This document shows positions 1 to 7,157 of a DNA stretch of 12,500 nt, in pieces. The notes beneath the pieces are model-generated. The model had not been told where the DNA came from. It was given only the letters and a program-made list of their open reading frames with translations, and ran no database searches. The position numbers were made by a program, and so were the translations under genes. This DNA comes from Liolophura sinensis (taxonomy: Eukaryota; Mollusca; Polyplacophora; Chitonida; Chitonidae): the NCBI RefSeq assembly GCF_032854445.1, contig NW_027018543.1, positions 1 through 12,500 on the forward strand, read 5' to 3'. Numbering within the stretch: the stretch's first letter is position 1; each line of letters opens with the position of its first letter.

Positions 1-1145
1 CACTGGGTTTTATATCTGCAGGCAACCCAAGTCTGTTACTGCGGACAGTGCCACAAGCCCCTATACCACGGTCCATTAGCCTCATGAACAGATTTGGGGA
101 TGTGTAAAAGTTAAGGTGGAAAACCCTTATTGTCAAAGTCCTGTAATAACAGATCCAATACAACGCGTGTTGACAAACCGACATCCTCTAGCACAACCTC
201 TTTTCCAGTGTATGGAATCCAGCGAAGAAGAAATCCGGTTGCACTATCAGAAAGGCACCACAGTTTTATTCCCCACTTAGTGGTTGTGGCAGGCATATAT
301 TGCCTGAAGGATAACCTCCCTTTGAACCGTTGCATGGATTCGTCTATTGACAAATTACGTGAACTGTCATATAATTTCATGTATGTGGGAGTAACGGCAT
401 CAAGAAGAGGTCGCACTTTGAAGAGTTTGTCCAAAGTCCGGGTCATTTCTATCTTCATTTCGTTCATTGTTGTTACTCATGTGAAAAAAATTTCTCAGCA
501 AAATAAATCTGTCCATCCTAATAACATCTGAGAAAAAGGGCGTAGCCCCCAGCCACCACCCATCCCAATATTGCCGAATGACTGGCTTTTGAACAAGACC
601 CATAGCTATCTCTAGGGCCACATAGGCTCTCATTTCAGATTCACTTGTGTCATGCCACTTGTGATAACGAGACCTCACTGGAAAATCATCTGTACCGTCT
701 AAATACTACATGGCATGTATATTTGTTTGTTCTGCAAAAGTTTTGAATAGAGGCTTGGGGAAAAACTCATAGAAATAGTCAACTGGTTTCTTGTCTGTCA
801 TGTCCTTCTTTAGGCATGGATAGGACTTGCCTGTATCAAATTCGGGGCACCAATCCAAAGAAAAAACATCATCACCCGTGATAGATTCCCACTCAAGCTG
901 AGTCAGTTGTTGTCTCGTGTAATGCTGTTGGTGGTGAAGACCACGCCCCCTCGCATCACCACCTGGCTGGGGTACATGCCTTTCGTTGTCAATATTTCCA
1001 TTAGTGGAAGCCGGTTCGTCATCAGAATTGTCAACAACAACATCGTCCACAACTGCATCGAATCCTCGTTTTCCAGCTCGGAATCTGAGTCAGAATCGGC
1101 TAAAACACGCTCTAGCACATCCTCGACACTCAGTTTGCTGGTCAT
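1..1145 (-). pseudogene. piggyBac-type (PGBD) transposase, decayed, 3' end beyond window
   Basis: This is a cut-and-paste DDE transposase of the piggyBac superfamily (DDE_Tnp_1_7), which acts in the nucleus at TTAA sites. The likely start is the ATG at 1145 (MTSKLSVEDVLERVL), followed by an acidic stretch typical of PGBD N-termini. Pieces then follow in different frames: an N-terminal piece to about 1068, a second frame from about 1068 to 420 with an in-frame TAG at about 706-708, and a third frame from about 430 leftward. The third frame carries the first catalytic Asp in LSIDESMQRFKGR and then KWGIKLW. After another frameshift near 110 the coding trace continues as FYTSPNLFMRLMDRG and GTVRSNRLGLP to the window edge. 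The segment that should hold the second catalytic Asp, just before NFYTSP, is missing, so this copy is dead. Family assignment is firm; exact break points are approximate. Confidence 0.9.
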
Positions 1146-1412
1146 GGCGTTCGCGACGCACTGATTTGAAGTTGTAGCGATCAAAATTGGCTAATTTACT
1201 CGCCAAAAGCAATAAACTTTTACAACACGCTGTCGATTGTTTACATGCAGTACCCAGCGACACCTGGCGGCCACCGGTTAAACAGGAAATAGTTAAAATG
1301 GTGACGTCAACTCATGAATATGTATCATGGCAAGCGGGCGAGTTTATGCAACTAACACCACTTGACGCTAATCTAATGTGGTCGCATTTTCTCGCCCGCC
1401 ACCACGAAAGGG
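1146..1412 (-). mobile_element. possible piggyBac 5' untranslated and terminal region
   Basis: This stretch lies directly upstream of the piggyBac start. Read on the minus strand it begins CCCTTTCGTGGTGGCGGGCGAG (1391-1412). The 9-mer GCGGGCGAG is repeated in inverted orientation at 1334-1342 versus 1391-1399. piggyBac ends start with CCC and carry a terminal plus an internal repeat, so this may be the element end. The flanking bases are TATA rather than the expected TTAA, and the other end is outside the window, so this is inference. A plus-strand ORF at 1187-1417 resembles nothing I know and is probably chance. Confidence 0.35.
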
Positions 1413-2183
1413 TATAATTATCGGTAAAGCCAATTTGGGGGTAATTGAAGATGACGTGATATTCAGCAGAATACAATATCTTTACATCTTCTAATTAGTT
1501 TCCCACTTTAAAGCTAAACTATCAATGCGTTTTTAAATTTATCATTCTGTATTGCCAAAGGCAGGAGAACGAGTCACTGAACATCAAGGCCTTCCACAAG
1601 AAACACATATTACCAGAAGAATAGTTCTCACCTCGGCAGAAAAGATCGAGGAAGAGGATGGAGGACGAAGAGAAGATAGGCGCTGTTCTAAGACAGCCGC
1701 TCACAATTTGACCCGTCAGTATATATAAATTTATAAAGGTGATAATTAGCCTTAAATTCAGTAAAAGTTTGCTGGATGAGGAATTTTGAGGATTTGTATG
1801 TGTTTTCTGAAATTTGTATGTGACTTCGGAAAAGACATCGGATTTATCTTTTCCAGCGTGATATTGGCTCCACAATATGGTTCAAAATACGAAGACAGGA
1901 AGAAGGGATCTTATTGGGGCTTCTATTAAATTTATCTACATATGGTGGATTGAAAATACAGTTGTGGATTGAATACATATTTATTATATTTGTCTACATA
2001 GGATGGATCAAAAACACAGTCGTAGGCAGGGTTTGTTGAATGAGCTTTTAGCTTTGTAGCATATTGAAAGCTGAAGTAATACGTAGGTTGTATAAAGAAG
2101 GCTCCCTAGCCTCCACGTATTTACTCTCTACTGGTGAGTTGAAACAACGTGTAATACAAATACATAAAAAAGGAATATAGAAG
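1413..2183. other. intergenic, no gene seen
   Basis: I find no recognisable coding sequence on either strand. A short open stretch around 1560-1635 (plus) could be an exon remnant, but it has no identifiable family and stops quickly. The region is AT-rich apart from a purine-rich segment near 1640-1680. It contains the diverged direct repeat listed separately. Confidence 0.5.
1931..2023 (+). repeat. diverged direct repeat, two ~35-bp copies
   Basis: Positions 1931-1965 and 1989-2023 align without gaps at a spacing of 58 bp and share most positions. Shared words include TCTACATA, TGGAT and ACAGT. It looks like an old tandem duplication; I do not recognise the unit. Confidence 0.6.
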
Positions 2184-2199
2184 TCCACACTCACCCTAC

Positions 2200-2337
2200 G
2201 TGGAAAGGTCTGCCTGCAACCTGCGAATGGTCGTGGGTTTCCCCTGGGCTCTGCCCGGTTTTCTCCCATCATAATGCTGGCCGCCGTCGTATAACTGAAA
2301 TATTCTTGAGTACGGCGTAAAACACCAATGAATCAAA

Positions 2338-2368
<31 letters not shown>

Positions 2369-2369
2369 A
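2200..2369 (+). mobile_element. SINE-like retroposon with (AAAT)n tail, probably 5'-truncated
   Basis: The insertion is about 170 bp. The body begins GTGGAAAGGTCTGCCTGCAA and contains a GC-rich hairpin-forming stretch (GGGCTCTGCCCGG, near 2246-2258) and a CGCCGT...ACGGCG inverted pair (near 2282-2318). It ends in nine AAAT units at 2335-2370. Flanking target-site duplications prove retroposition. From memory, closely similar sequences are dispersed in many mollusc genomes; I do not assign a family name. No clear tRNA-type A and B boxes are present, so the head may be truncated or this may be only the 3' module of a longer SINE. It has no coding capacity. Confidence 0.75.
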
Positions 2370-2370
2370 T
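2335..2370 (+). repeat. (AAAT)9 microsatellite, retroposon tail
   Basis: Nine perfect AAAT units sit at the 3' end of the SINE-like element. A simple-sequence tail of this kind is normally copied from the partner LINE's 3' end. Confidence 0.9.
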
Positions 2371-2385
2371 CCACACTAACCCTAT

Positions 2386-3180
2386 ACGGTCCAATGTAGT
2401 TATACGACGGAAAAGATTAACTAATGAAGGTCAGAAGATCTGTATTTAGTTTAATGATATCTTCTTAGTGAAGCATTTCAATCTGGTAACACCCTGTGAT
2501 TTCAATTCTGTGCAAATTTCCTCTTCTGGTAAGTCAATGATATCCTGATCCCTGTCACGTATAATTTCCTGACAGCTGTTCAGGGAATTATCAGGAGATG
2601 TAAAAATAAGGAATATCGATTATTTTGTTCGAAGGTAATAAATTTGTTCATTGTTGTTTTTAGAAATATTCATTGAGAATGTCTCTGGATTGTAATTTTT
2701 CAACGTTTCTTAATGAACCTGCTTCACCCTGCAAGGCCCTTTTTAGTATTAATAGATGAAATTTCGAGGCCGACTTCTGTTCTCTCTTAGTTGAAAGAAC
2801 AATGAAAGCCGGCCAACTGTCCTGTTCATTATCAAGTGAGTCAGATAACTTCCTCTTTTTGTCAGCACTTGACGACGAAATCGGCTAAGAGAAAGATCTG
2901 TTAGATATATTGGAAAAATTTGCACAAAGTTTTAGGGTAGACATGGCATATATATGCATGAAGTTCCCCACCCACCACGGAGTGCCAACAAGGGCGATGC
3001 CTGAACCTGGGGATATCCAGAAGGAAACACACCAAGGACTCCATATGAGGTATACAGATATGAAACAGATACTCGAGTTATGCCAAAGGTTAAATTGAAT
3101 TTACTCGATAGACCCATTAGCCACCGCCTCGCACATAGTCCCGCAAATGAAATTTGAGAAATAACATTTATGCTTTAATT
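2386..3180. other. intergenic, no gene seen
   Basis: No coding family is recognisable on either strand. Open stretches near 2910-3117 exist on both strands, but neither has protein-like composition or a known motif. A slightly GC-richer block at about 2965-3140 could be part of an unrecognised dispersed repeat. The rest is ordinary AT-rich sequence. Confidence 0.5.
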
Positions 3181-3221
3181 GGCGTGAAGGAGGAAATTGG
3201 GACCACGCAGAGACAAGACAT

Positions 3222-3268
3222 GACCAAGCCGATTAATCGGACCGGGACCAAGCCGATTAATCGGACCG
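3222..3268. repeat. two tandem copies of a 24-bp unit with a palindromic core
   Basis: GACCAAGCCGATTAATCGG is followed by ACCG at 3222-3244, and the same 23 bases recur perfectly at 3246-3268. Each copy contains the perfect 12-bp palindrome CCGATTAATCGG. The identity of the copies suggests a recent duplication. A dimeric protein site is conceivable, but nothing nearby supports a function. Confidence 0.85.
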
Positions 3269-3368
3269 AGCCCATCCGACCTCCCGTTTCTCTCCAAGCA
3301 AGGGCCAAAGTAGCGTGCTGGGCGTATGGATCTCGCAAGACCAACACGCCCTTAGCCACCAGAGAATA

Positions 3369-3778
3369 ACTTGATTGGACACGGAAGTATTAAATCATGA
3401 TACTCCCACTCCTATACAACCTTATTGTTTAGCTATTTTATTTTTCTCACCTTTGTAGTTCACCCCGTGTGTTATTGTTCCATAACACCTTGAAAATCTT
3501 CAAATACGTAGGAAACATTACAGCCAATGGTAAGCCAAAGACGACCAACAAAATGCTGCTAAAGTACAGGGTAACGTTCACTAGTCCAGCCAAAATCATC
3601 AAGCATTTGGTCATATCGTCATTTCCCTACAAGGAAACAAATTATGTAAACTTTATTACAAATCAATAAGCGAGCGCTTGGGGTTTAATGTCGTACAATT
3701 TGATAAGTTACATAACTATGGGCTCCTTAGAGTGCATGTAATGTACCTCCTTGTTGCAGGACGGAGAGGTTGAATAGC
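3369..3778. other. intergenic, no gene seen
   Basis: A 66-codon plus-strand open stretch at 3469-3669 has no recognisable motif and is probably chance in AT-rich DNA. The left edge of the multi-gene element must lie in or just before this stretch, but I could not find a terminal repeat. Confidence 0.45.
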
Positions 3779-4189
3779 ATGCAGTTTACTTTGCACCTGT
3801 AAATCCTATTCACCGAATCCTAATCCGCCGAAAATATTTTTCGCTATCAAACGCTACCAGGACGTGCTACAGTACGCCGGTAGTGAAGTCGAATTTGTGT
3901 TCGGCATAGGCCTATATATGTGCCCCCCCCCCCCCCACCACAACCACCGCCAGCGACATGCTTCTGCGGGTCGATCAGATGGTCAAGTACAACAACAAAA
4001 TCGTCGTGGCCACGGCCGGTTAGAAGCTAAGCGCCAATGAGGGTGTGAACGTCGAAGTGCCACTCACTTTGCAGCCCCACTGGAGTGGGTTTGTAAAGCC
4101 ACAAGAGGCTGTCCACCGTGCGTGGGCCACAAACCGTGCCCACGGCACAAACACAACAGCTTCAAGGCCCACCAAACGACTCATTCCTG
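3779..4189 (+). pseudogene. gene A of the multi-gene element, unknown protein, decayed
   Basis: I do not recognise the function. A coding trace begins at an ATG at 3779 (MQFTLHL), shifts frame, and continues as PNPPKIFFAIKRYQDVLQYA and EVEFVFGIGLYM up to about 3922. After a poly-C interruption it resumes as SDMLLRVDQMVKYNNKIVVA (from about 3954), then has an in-frame TAG at 4021-4023. It goes on as NVEVPLTLQPHWSGFVKPQ to about 4110, after which the coding signal fades. The composition (mixed charged and hydrophobic, no low complexity) is that of a folded soluble protein. It converges on gene B, whose stop is at 4190-4192. The protein-like character of consecutive frames is what supports it; I know of no named domain. 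Confidence 0.6.
3923..3936. repeat. poly-C tract (C14) inside gene A
   Basis: There are fourteen consecutive C residues between two well-coded halves of gene A. The tract either arose by expansion in dead coding sequence or marks an assembly or sequencing uncertainty. Confidence 0.9.
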
Positions 4190-5056
4190 TTAGCCAGCCC
4201 CATACGGCCACGAGTAACAGCGATCACCAAAGCCCAAATATTCTCGGCTAGCCATCCTGCTGTTTTTCTCCAGAAGGTTCAGCAGCCATGACAGAACACT
4301 AGCAATAATGCCAGGCAGCGTTGCAGCCGCTGTTCCATCCAGCTTACAAACGGCCCGCCCGAGGGCTTGGAGGTGCGTTGGAGAAGGAACAGGAGCCCTG
4401 GTGAGTGATAACACCAATGTGGAGATCATCATTTCAAGCGCTGTGAGGATAGAAACGATACTGATCCCTTACCCCCGGAGGAGTGTGCGGAAGCGCTTGG
4501 CCAGCGTGGAATCGTTGCGTGGGATGCGATTTATGGCCTCCCTGATGCGGGTTATTTGAGACCGAAGAGCTTGGCGTGTTGACGAGGCTGCCTCGAGGCG
4601 GGCCGCCCTCTCATCTTTGAGGTGACGTAGCCGTTCTACGACACGTGCCCGGAGAATTCACTCACAGCCTCATCCAGTTTCTGTTTTTGCCTGGCCATGT
4701 CTTCGTCGTGGAATGTTTGGCGAGGTTATTCGTGAGGTTGCCTGGGATAGACTGCAAAGACTTGTCCAGCCCTCCAATTTCTCTTGCATCGTTTTAAGGA
4801 CGTGCTCAATGTCCGTGAGGGTTGTTTCCATTTTGTGTGCAGCATCAGAAGCATCTTTCGCTGTTTGGCTCAAATCCTTCAGCTCAAGGGTATCTACCGT
4901 GGCTGCCGCGGAACTCAGCTCATCGGCCGTTGTCTGCAAGGGTTGTGACTGCTGCGTTCGACAGCCAAGATCTTCCCTAGTAGCACTCATCCCACCGCGC
5001 TGGCCGGCTATTGTGGAAAGTGCCAAAGGCTTACCAGTAGAACGGCCGTTAACCAT
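4190..5056 (-). pseudogene. gene B, alpha-helical protein of ~290 residues, decayed
   Basis: The start is the ATG at 5056 (MVNGRSTGKPLALSTIAGQR) and the stop is at 4190-4192. The first frame reaches about 4760 and is rich in Ala, Ser, Thr, Glu and Lys, with heptad-like helices such as LKDLSQTAKDASDAAHKMET. A frameshift near 4768 leads to LDKSLQSIPGNLTNNLAKHS, then another leads to RARVVERLRHLKDERAARLE and TRQALRSQITRIREAINRIP. An in-frame TAA lies at 4469-4471, after which the frame runs open to the end through LPGIIASVLSWLLNLLEK. The profile is a mostly helical, amphipathic, coiled-coil-prone protein with a more hydrophobic C-terminal third. From memory, uncharacterised invertebrate proteins look like this; no function is known to me. 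The gene is convergent with A and divergent from C1, from which it is separated by about 95 bp. Confidence 0.7.
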
Positions 5057-5340
5057 GGCGCTGACCACAGCTAAGCATTGTTCATTTAGACACAGATGTC
5101 ATCGGAATATGTCGCGTGATGATCAACAAAACGAGTACATAGCAGACTGTCATGGAGAAAGAGCAGGGGGAGAAGAGGGTGACAGTAGCAGTGGTAAATG
5201 TGCCAAACGTCGTCCCAAAGATCCCAAGAGAGTCGCTGCATAGATTGAGGCATAGGTGGAATAGCTCATAGATGAACTTCGCAAAGCTGTAGCTTTTTTG
5301 CTTCGAAGCGGAACGTCTTATGATCTCCCCCAAAGAGCTA
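5055..5340 (+). repeat. first copy of an internal tandem duplication
   Basis: This segment aligns with 5546-5800. Shared words include CTAAGCATTGTTCATTT (5070-5086 and 5561-5577), AAAGATCCCAA, GATGAACTTCGC and GCTTCG. The shared block starts at ATGG in the upstream spacer and runs into the coding part, so both promoter-proximal sequence and gene were duplicated. The copies are considerably diverged, with an indel of about 25-30 bp, so the duplication is old. Confidence 0.8.
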
Positions 5341-5403
5341 GCCGGAACGGCGCACATGGCTGGTGCCTGCGCAATCGCTGAAGAGCAGCGCGAAAATGGG
5401 TGA
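5152..5403 (+). pseudogene. gene C1, basic and helical protein, decayed paralogue of C2
   Basis: The likely start is the ATG at 5152. Comparison with C2 shows the shared frame: a basic, nuclear-localisation-like stretch (KCAKRRPKDPKRVAA, about 5198-5242), then a helical part readable as LIDELRKAVAFLLRSG at about 5262-5310. In-frame stops are at about 5241-5243, 5253-5255 and 5262. No transmembrane segment follows, unlike in C2. It is divergent from gene B. The function is unknown; a short basic DNA-binding or structural protein is only a guess from composition. Confidence 0.55.
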
Positions 5404-5448
5404 TTGACGATTCCGCAAGTGCATCGAGTGGGCGAGCGCTCTTGAATA

Positions 5449-5565
5449 ATGCCTTTCAAGCTCTTTGATGGCTCCTGGCACGCGTTGGTCACAGTTGACT
5501 TACCTGCAGACTGCATCTAGGCATCGCCTCCGGGCTATCCTGATGATGGTGCTTACCACTACTAA
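5449..5565 (+). pseudogene. short ORF between C1 and C2, broken by one stop
   Basis: The ATG at 5449 opens MPFKLFDGSWHALVTVDLPA, then reaches an in-frame TAG at codon 24 and continues as ASPPGYPDDGAYHY to a TAA at 5563-5565. That makes 38 codons, too short for most gene finders. The composition is protein-like, and the Pro/Gly/Asp-rich tail is unlike the neighbouring noncoding sequence. It lies just before the second copy of the duplicated spacer. I do not recognise the family, and chance cannot be excluded. Confidence 0.4.
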
Positions 5566-5800
5566 GCATTGTTCATTTGGACACAGGGGCAAATGGGTGG
5601 TTATGGGGAAACAGCGGAAGGGGAGGGTGACAGTGGCGAACAGTAGCAGTCACAAACGTGCTAAAGATCCCAAAACAGTCGCTGCTGGACGGGCTGGTGA
5701 TGCATCGAAATCAAGGCGGAAAAGCTCATGGATGAACTTCGCGAACATAGAGCTTCTTTGCTTCGCAGCAGAATGGCCGGTGATCCCCCAGAAAGAGGAT
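5546..5800 (+). repeat. second copy of the internal tandem duplication
   Basis: This is the partner of 5055-5340. It is the better preserved copy as regards coding potential and continues into a membrane segment that copy 1 lacks. Confidence 0.8.
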
Positions 5801-6017
5801 GTTAGCATCAGGAATGCTTTATTTGACGCCACTGTTTATCGTTGGTGGCCTTGGAGTGCTATTGCTCCTGCGACAAAGGCGTAACGAAGTAACTAGCTTG
5901 ACAAAGCCATTGACTTCCTCCGATCCGCAGACCCACCAGGTGTATCATTTAAATATTCATCGCGACCCTTTCTATATGCGGCAAAGATGTGTTCGCCCCT
6001 CAGTGATCGAAAGGTAG
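5603..6017 (+). pseudogene. gene C2, basic N-terminus, helix and one membrane segment, decayed
   Basis: The ATG at 5603 opens MGKQRKGRVTVANSSSHKRA and KDPKTVAAGRAGDA. After a frameshift near 5709 the helical part reads KAEKLMDELREHRASLLRSR and MAGDPPERG. A second frameshift near 5800 leads to a hydrophobic membrane-spanning segment, LYLTPLFIVGGLGVLLLL, followed by a positively charged RQRR stop-transfer motif. A polar tail rich in His, Thr and Gln runs to the stop at about 6015-6017. The most natural reading is a single-pass membrane protein with a long basic, helical cytosolic or luminal N-terminal part. It is paralogous to C1. The 3' end overlaps the start of gene D. The function is unknown. 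Linking the three frame segments into one gene is inference supported by their order and the C1 comparison. Confidence 0.6.
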
Positions 6018-6220
6018 GCCTACTGGCCAACGCGGCCTACCACGCAGCAGTTGTCACTCTCCTGGCTTCTGGGTACGTTCGTCCAGGGAAGATGTTCGTG
6101 AAAGCACCCATCAAAAAGCTAGACACCACAGCGAATGGTCCTTGTTGATGTCGGCCTGGCTATGAGGAGGAAAGACCTGCTAATTAACAGGGGACCCTTA
6201 GGGAGGATATTATGAAGTAA
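5987..6220 (+). pseudogene. gene D, small ~77-residue protein, one frameshift
   Basis: The ATG at 5987 opens MCSPLSDRKVGLLANAAYHA, continues with a hydrophobic helix AVVTLLASGYVRPGK, then FVKAPIKKLDTT, and meets a TGA at 6146-6148. One frame away, from about 6136, the text continues as VLVDVGLAMRRKDLLINRG. A further shift near 6200 would reach EDIMK and a TAA at 6218-6220, two bases before the start of gene E. The hydrophobic middle flanked by basic residues suggests a small membrane-associated protein. The tight junction with E suggests a compact, virus-like or polycistronic layout. From memory, similar short proteins occur as uncharacterised entries in invertebrates; I know no function. Confidence 0.6.
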
Positions 6221-6222
6221 CA

Positions 6223-6625
6223 ATGGCCTGGATCGCGATGATGATGGGCGGAGCGCTTGTAAACGCTCTGGCCTTTACAGGGTCAAACTATTTCTTCTCG
6301 ATGATAAGTGATGTCGTGGTGGACGAGGAGTGGCAGCGCCACGACAAAACAGTAGAACAGCCCCAAGCCACCCAGGTAGCATGGATCCGAAACTGGATCA
6401 ACAAAGAGCTCCGGCGGCGGGGCCATGCCGTCCAATCTTGCCCGGATGTGGACGCAGCAATCCGCGAGTACGCTACGGTCACGGACAAACCATTTTCACG
6501 CAATGCACGTGATGTGCTGCTTGGCACCGAACCACGGCTCTCCCATTTCTATGTGCCGTCAGAAAACCAAACGCACCTTCGTCATCCTTGGGTGTGCAAG
6601 GTTGGCCTTGTCAGGCATGGGATAG
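6223..6625 (+). pseudogene. gene E, ~134-residue protein with hydrophobic ends, decayed
   Basis: The ATG at 6223, two bases after gene D, opens MAWIAMMMGGALVNALAFTG, a signal-anchor-like hydrophobic N-terminus. A charged helical middle follows (VVDEEWQRHDKTVEQ; WINKELRRRGHAVQ; DVDAAIREYATVT), then EPRLSHFYVPSEN. A frameshift near 6565 moves to a second frame that ends with a hydrophobic tail, RTFVILGCARLALSGMG, and a TAG at 6623-6625. The first frame itself stays open to 6684, but its tail is not protein-like. The layout of membrane segment, coiled middle and membrane segment is clear. I recall uncharacterised cnidarian and mollusc proteins with this arrangement but know no function. The gene has one main lesion and is the best-preserved member of the element. 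Confidence 0.7.
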
Positions 6626-6743
6626 CTAGTAATCCGAACAGACCATGTTTCATCGCCGGAAGGCGTTTGGAGCCTTATTCGTGACACAAACTTAAGAGTG
6701 AGGGAGGGGGGGGATTTTTTTTCGGTCTTTTGTTTAATATGTA

Positions 6744-7085
6744 CAGTGCAACAAAAGTATGTTCCCCCACAAAACGTTGTTTGATATCTCCCGTGGTATA
6801 TACCAAATCGAAATGAAAGTTTGCACACACCATCCCAGTAAATCGGCGGACGTGGTATATAAAGGATTAACGTGCAGGTATATAAAGGATTAACGTGCAG
6901 GTGTGCGCTAATGGGTATGCGCAAACTGAAAATCGGTCGATTTTGAAAATTTCATGAAAGGAGTCAACCACATCAAGGTCCACCGGATTACTAGGATGGT
7001 GTGTGCAAAATTTCATTGCGATTTTGCACATACAATGGGAGATATCAAACAACGTTTTGTGGGGGCACTGACTTTTGTAGCACTG
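6744..7085. mobile_element. 342-bp MITE, Tc1/mariner type
   Basis: The two ends are long terminal inverted repeats of about 105-115 bp: the left arm from 6744 (CAGTGCAACAAAAGT) and the right arm ending at 7085 (ACTTTTGTAGCACTG). They share long blocks, including CCCCCACAAAACGTTGTTTG followed by ATATCTCCC, and TTTGCACACACCATCC. A TA dinucleotide flanks each end (6742-6743, 7086-7087), as expected from Tc1/mariner target duplication. It has no coding capacity, so it must have been moved by a transposase encoded elsewhere. The Tc1 genes in this window are not shown to be that source. The MITE lies between genes E and F of the multi-gene element and therefore arrived after it. Confidence 0.9.
6854..6899. 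repeat. perfect 23-bp tandem duplication inside the MITE
   Basis: GGTATATAAAGGATTAACGT followed by GCA occurs at 6854-6876 and again, identically, at 6877-6899. A degenerate third start (GGTGTGCGC) follows. It lies in the unpaired centre between the two inverted arms. Identity of the copies implies a later event than the divergence of the arms. Confidence 0.9.
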
Positions 7086-7157
7086 TATAAATAGCAACGG
7101 ATGTGGCTTCCGCCTGTTGGAGATTGGTTGGGCTGATCGAATATCTCGCAAGTCTTG

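Larger units (their letters stand above)
2184..2385 (+). repeat. target-site duplication pair around the SINE-like element
   Basis: The left copy at 2184-2199 (TCCACACTCACCCTAC) and the right copy at 2370-2385 (TCCACACTAACCCTAT) match at 14 of 16 positions. They lie immediately outside the repeat body and its A-rich tail. A duplication of this length is the signature of target-primed reverse transcription by a LINE-encoded machinery. Confidence 0.85.

Noticed and set aside
130-531. Plus-strand ORF of 133 codons
   Set aside because: It is the antisense shadow of the piggyBac transposase.
1187-1417. Plus-strand ORF of 76 codons
   Set aside because: It has no motif and lies where the piggyBac leader and end are expected on the other strand.
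1560-1640. Possible host exon on the plus strand
   Set aside because: It is a short open stretch without identifiable homology or convincing splice context.
2910-3117. Overlapping open frames on both strands
   Set aside because: Neither has known motifs or convincing composition. It is possibly an unrecognised repeat, not a gene.
3469-3669. Plus-strand ORF of 66 codons
   Set aside because: It is AT-rich, contains no family motif and stands alone; it is expected by chance.
4713-5243. Plus-strand ORF of 176 codons, the longest open frame nearby
   Set aside because: Most of it is antisense to gene B, whose minus-strand text is far more protein-like. Only its last ~20 codons coincide with the basic part of C1.
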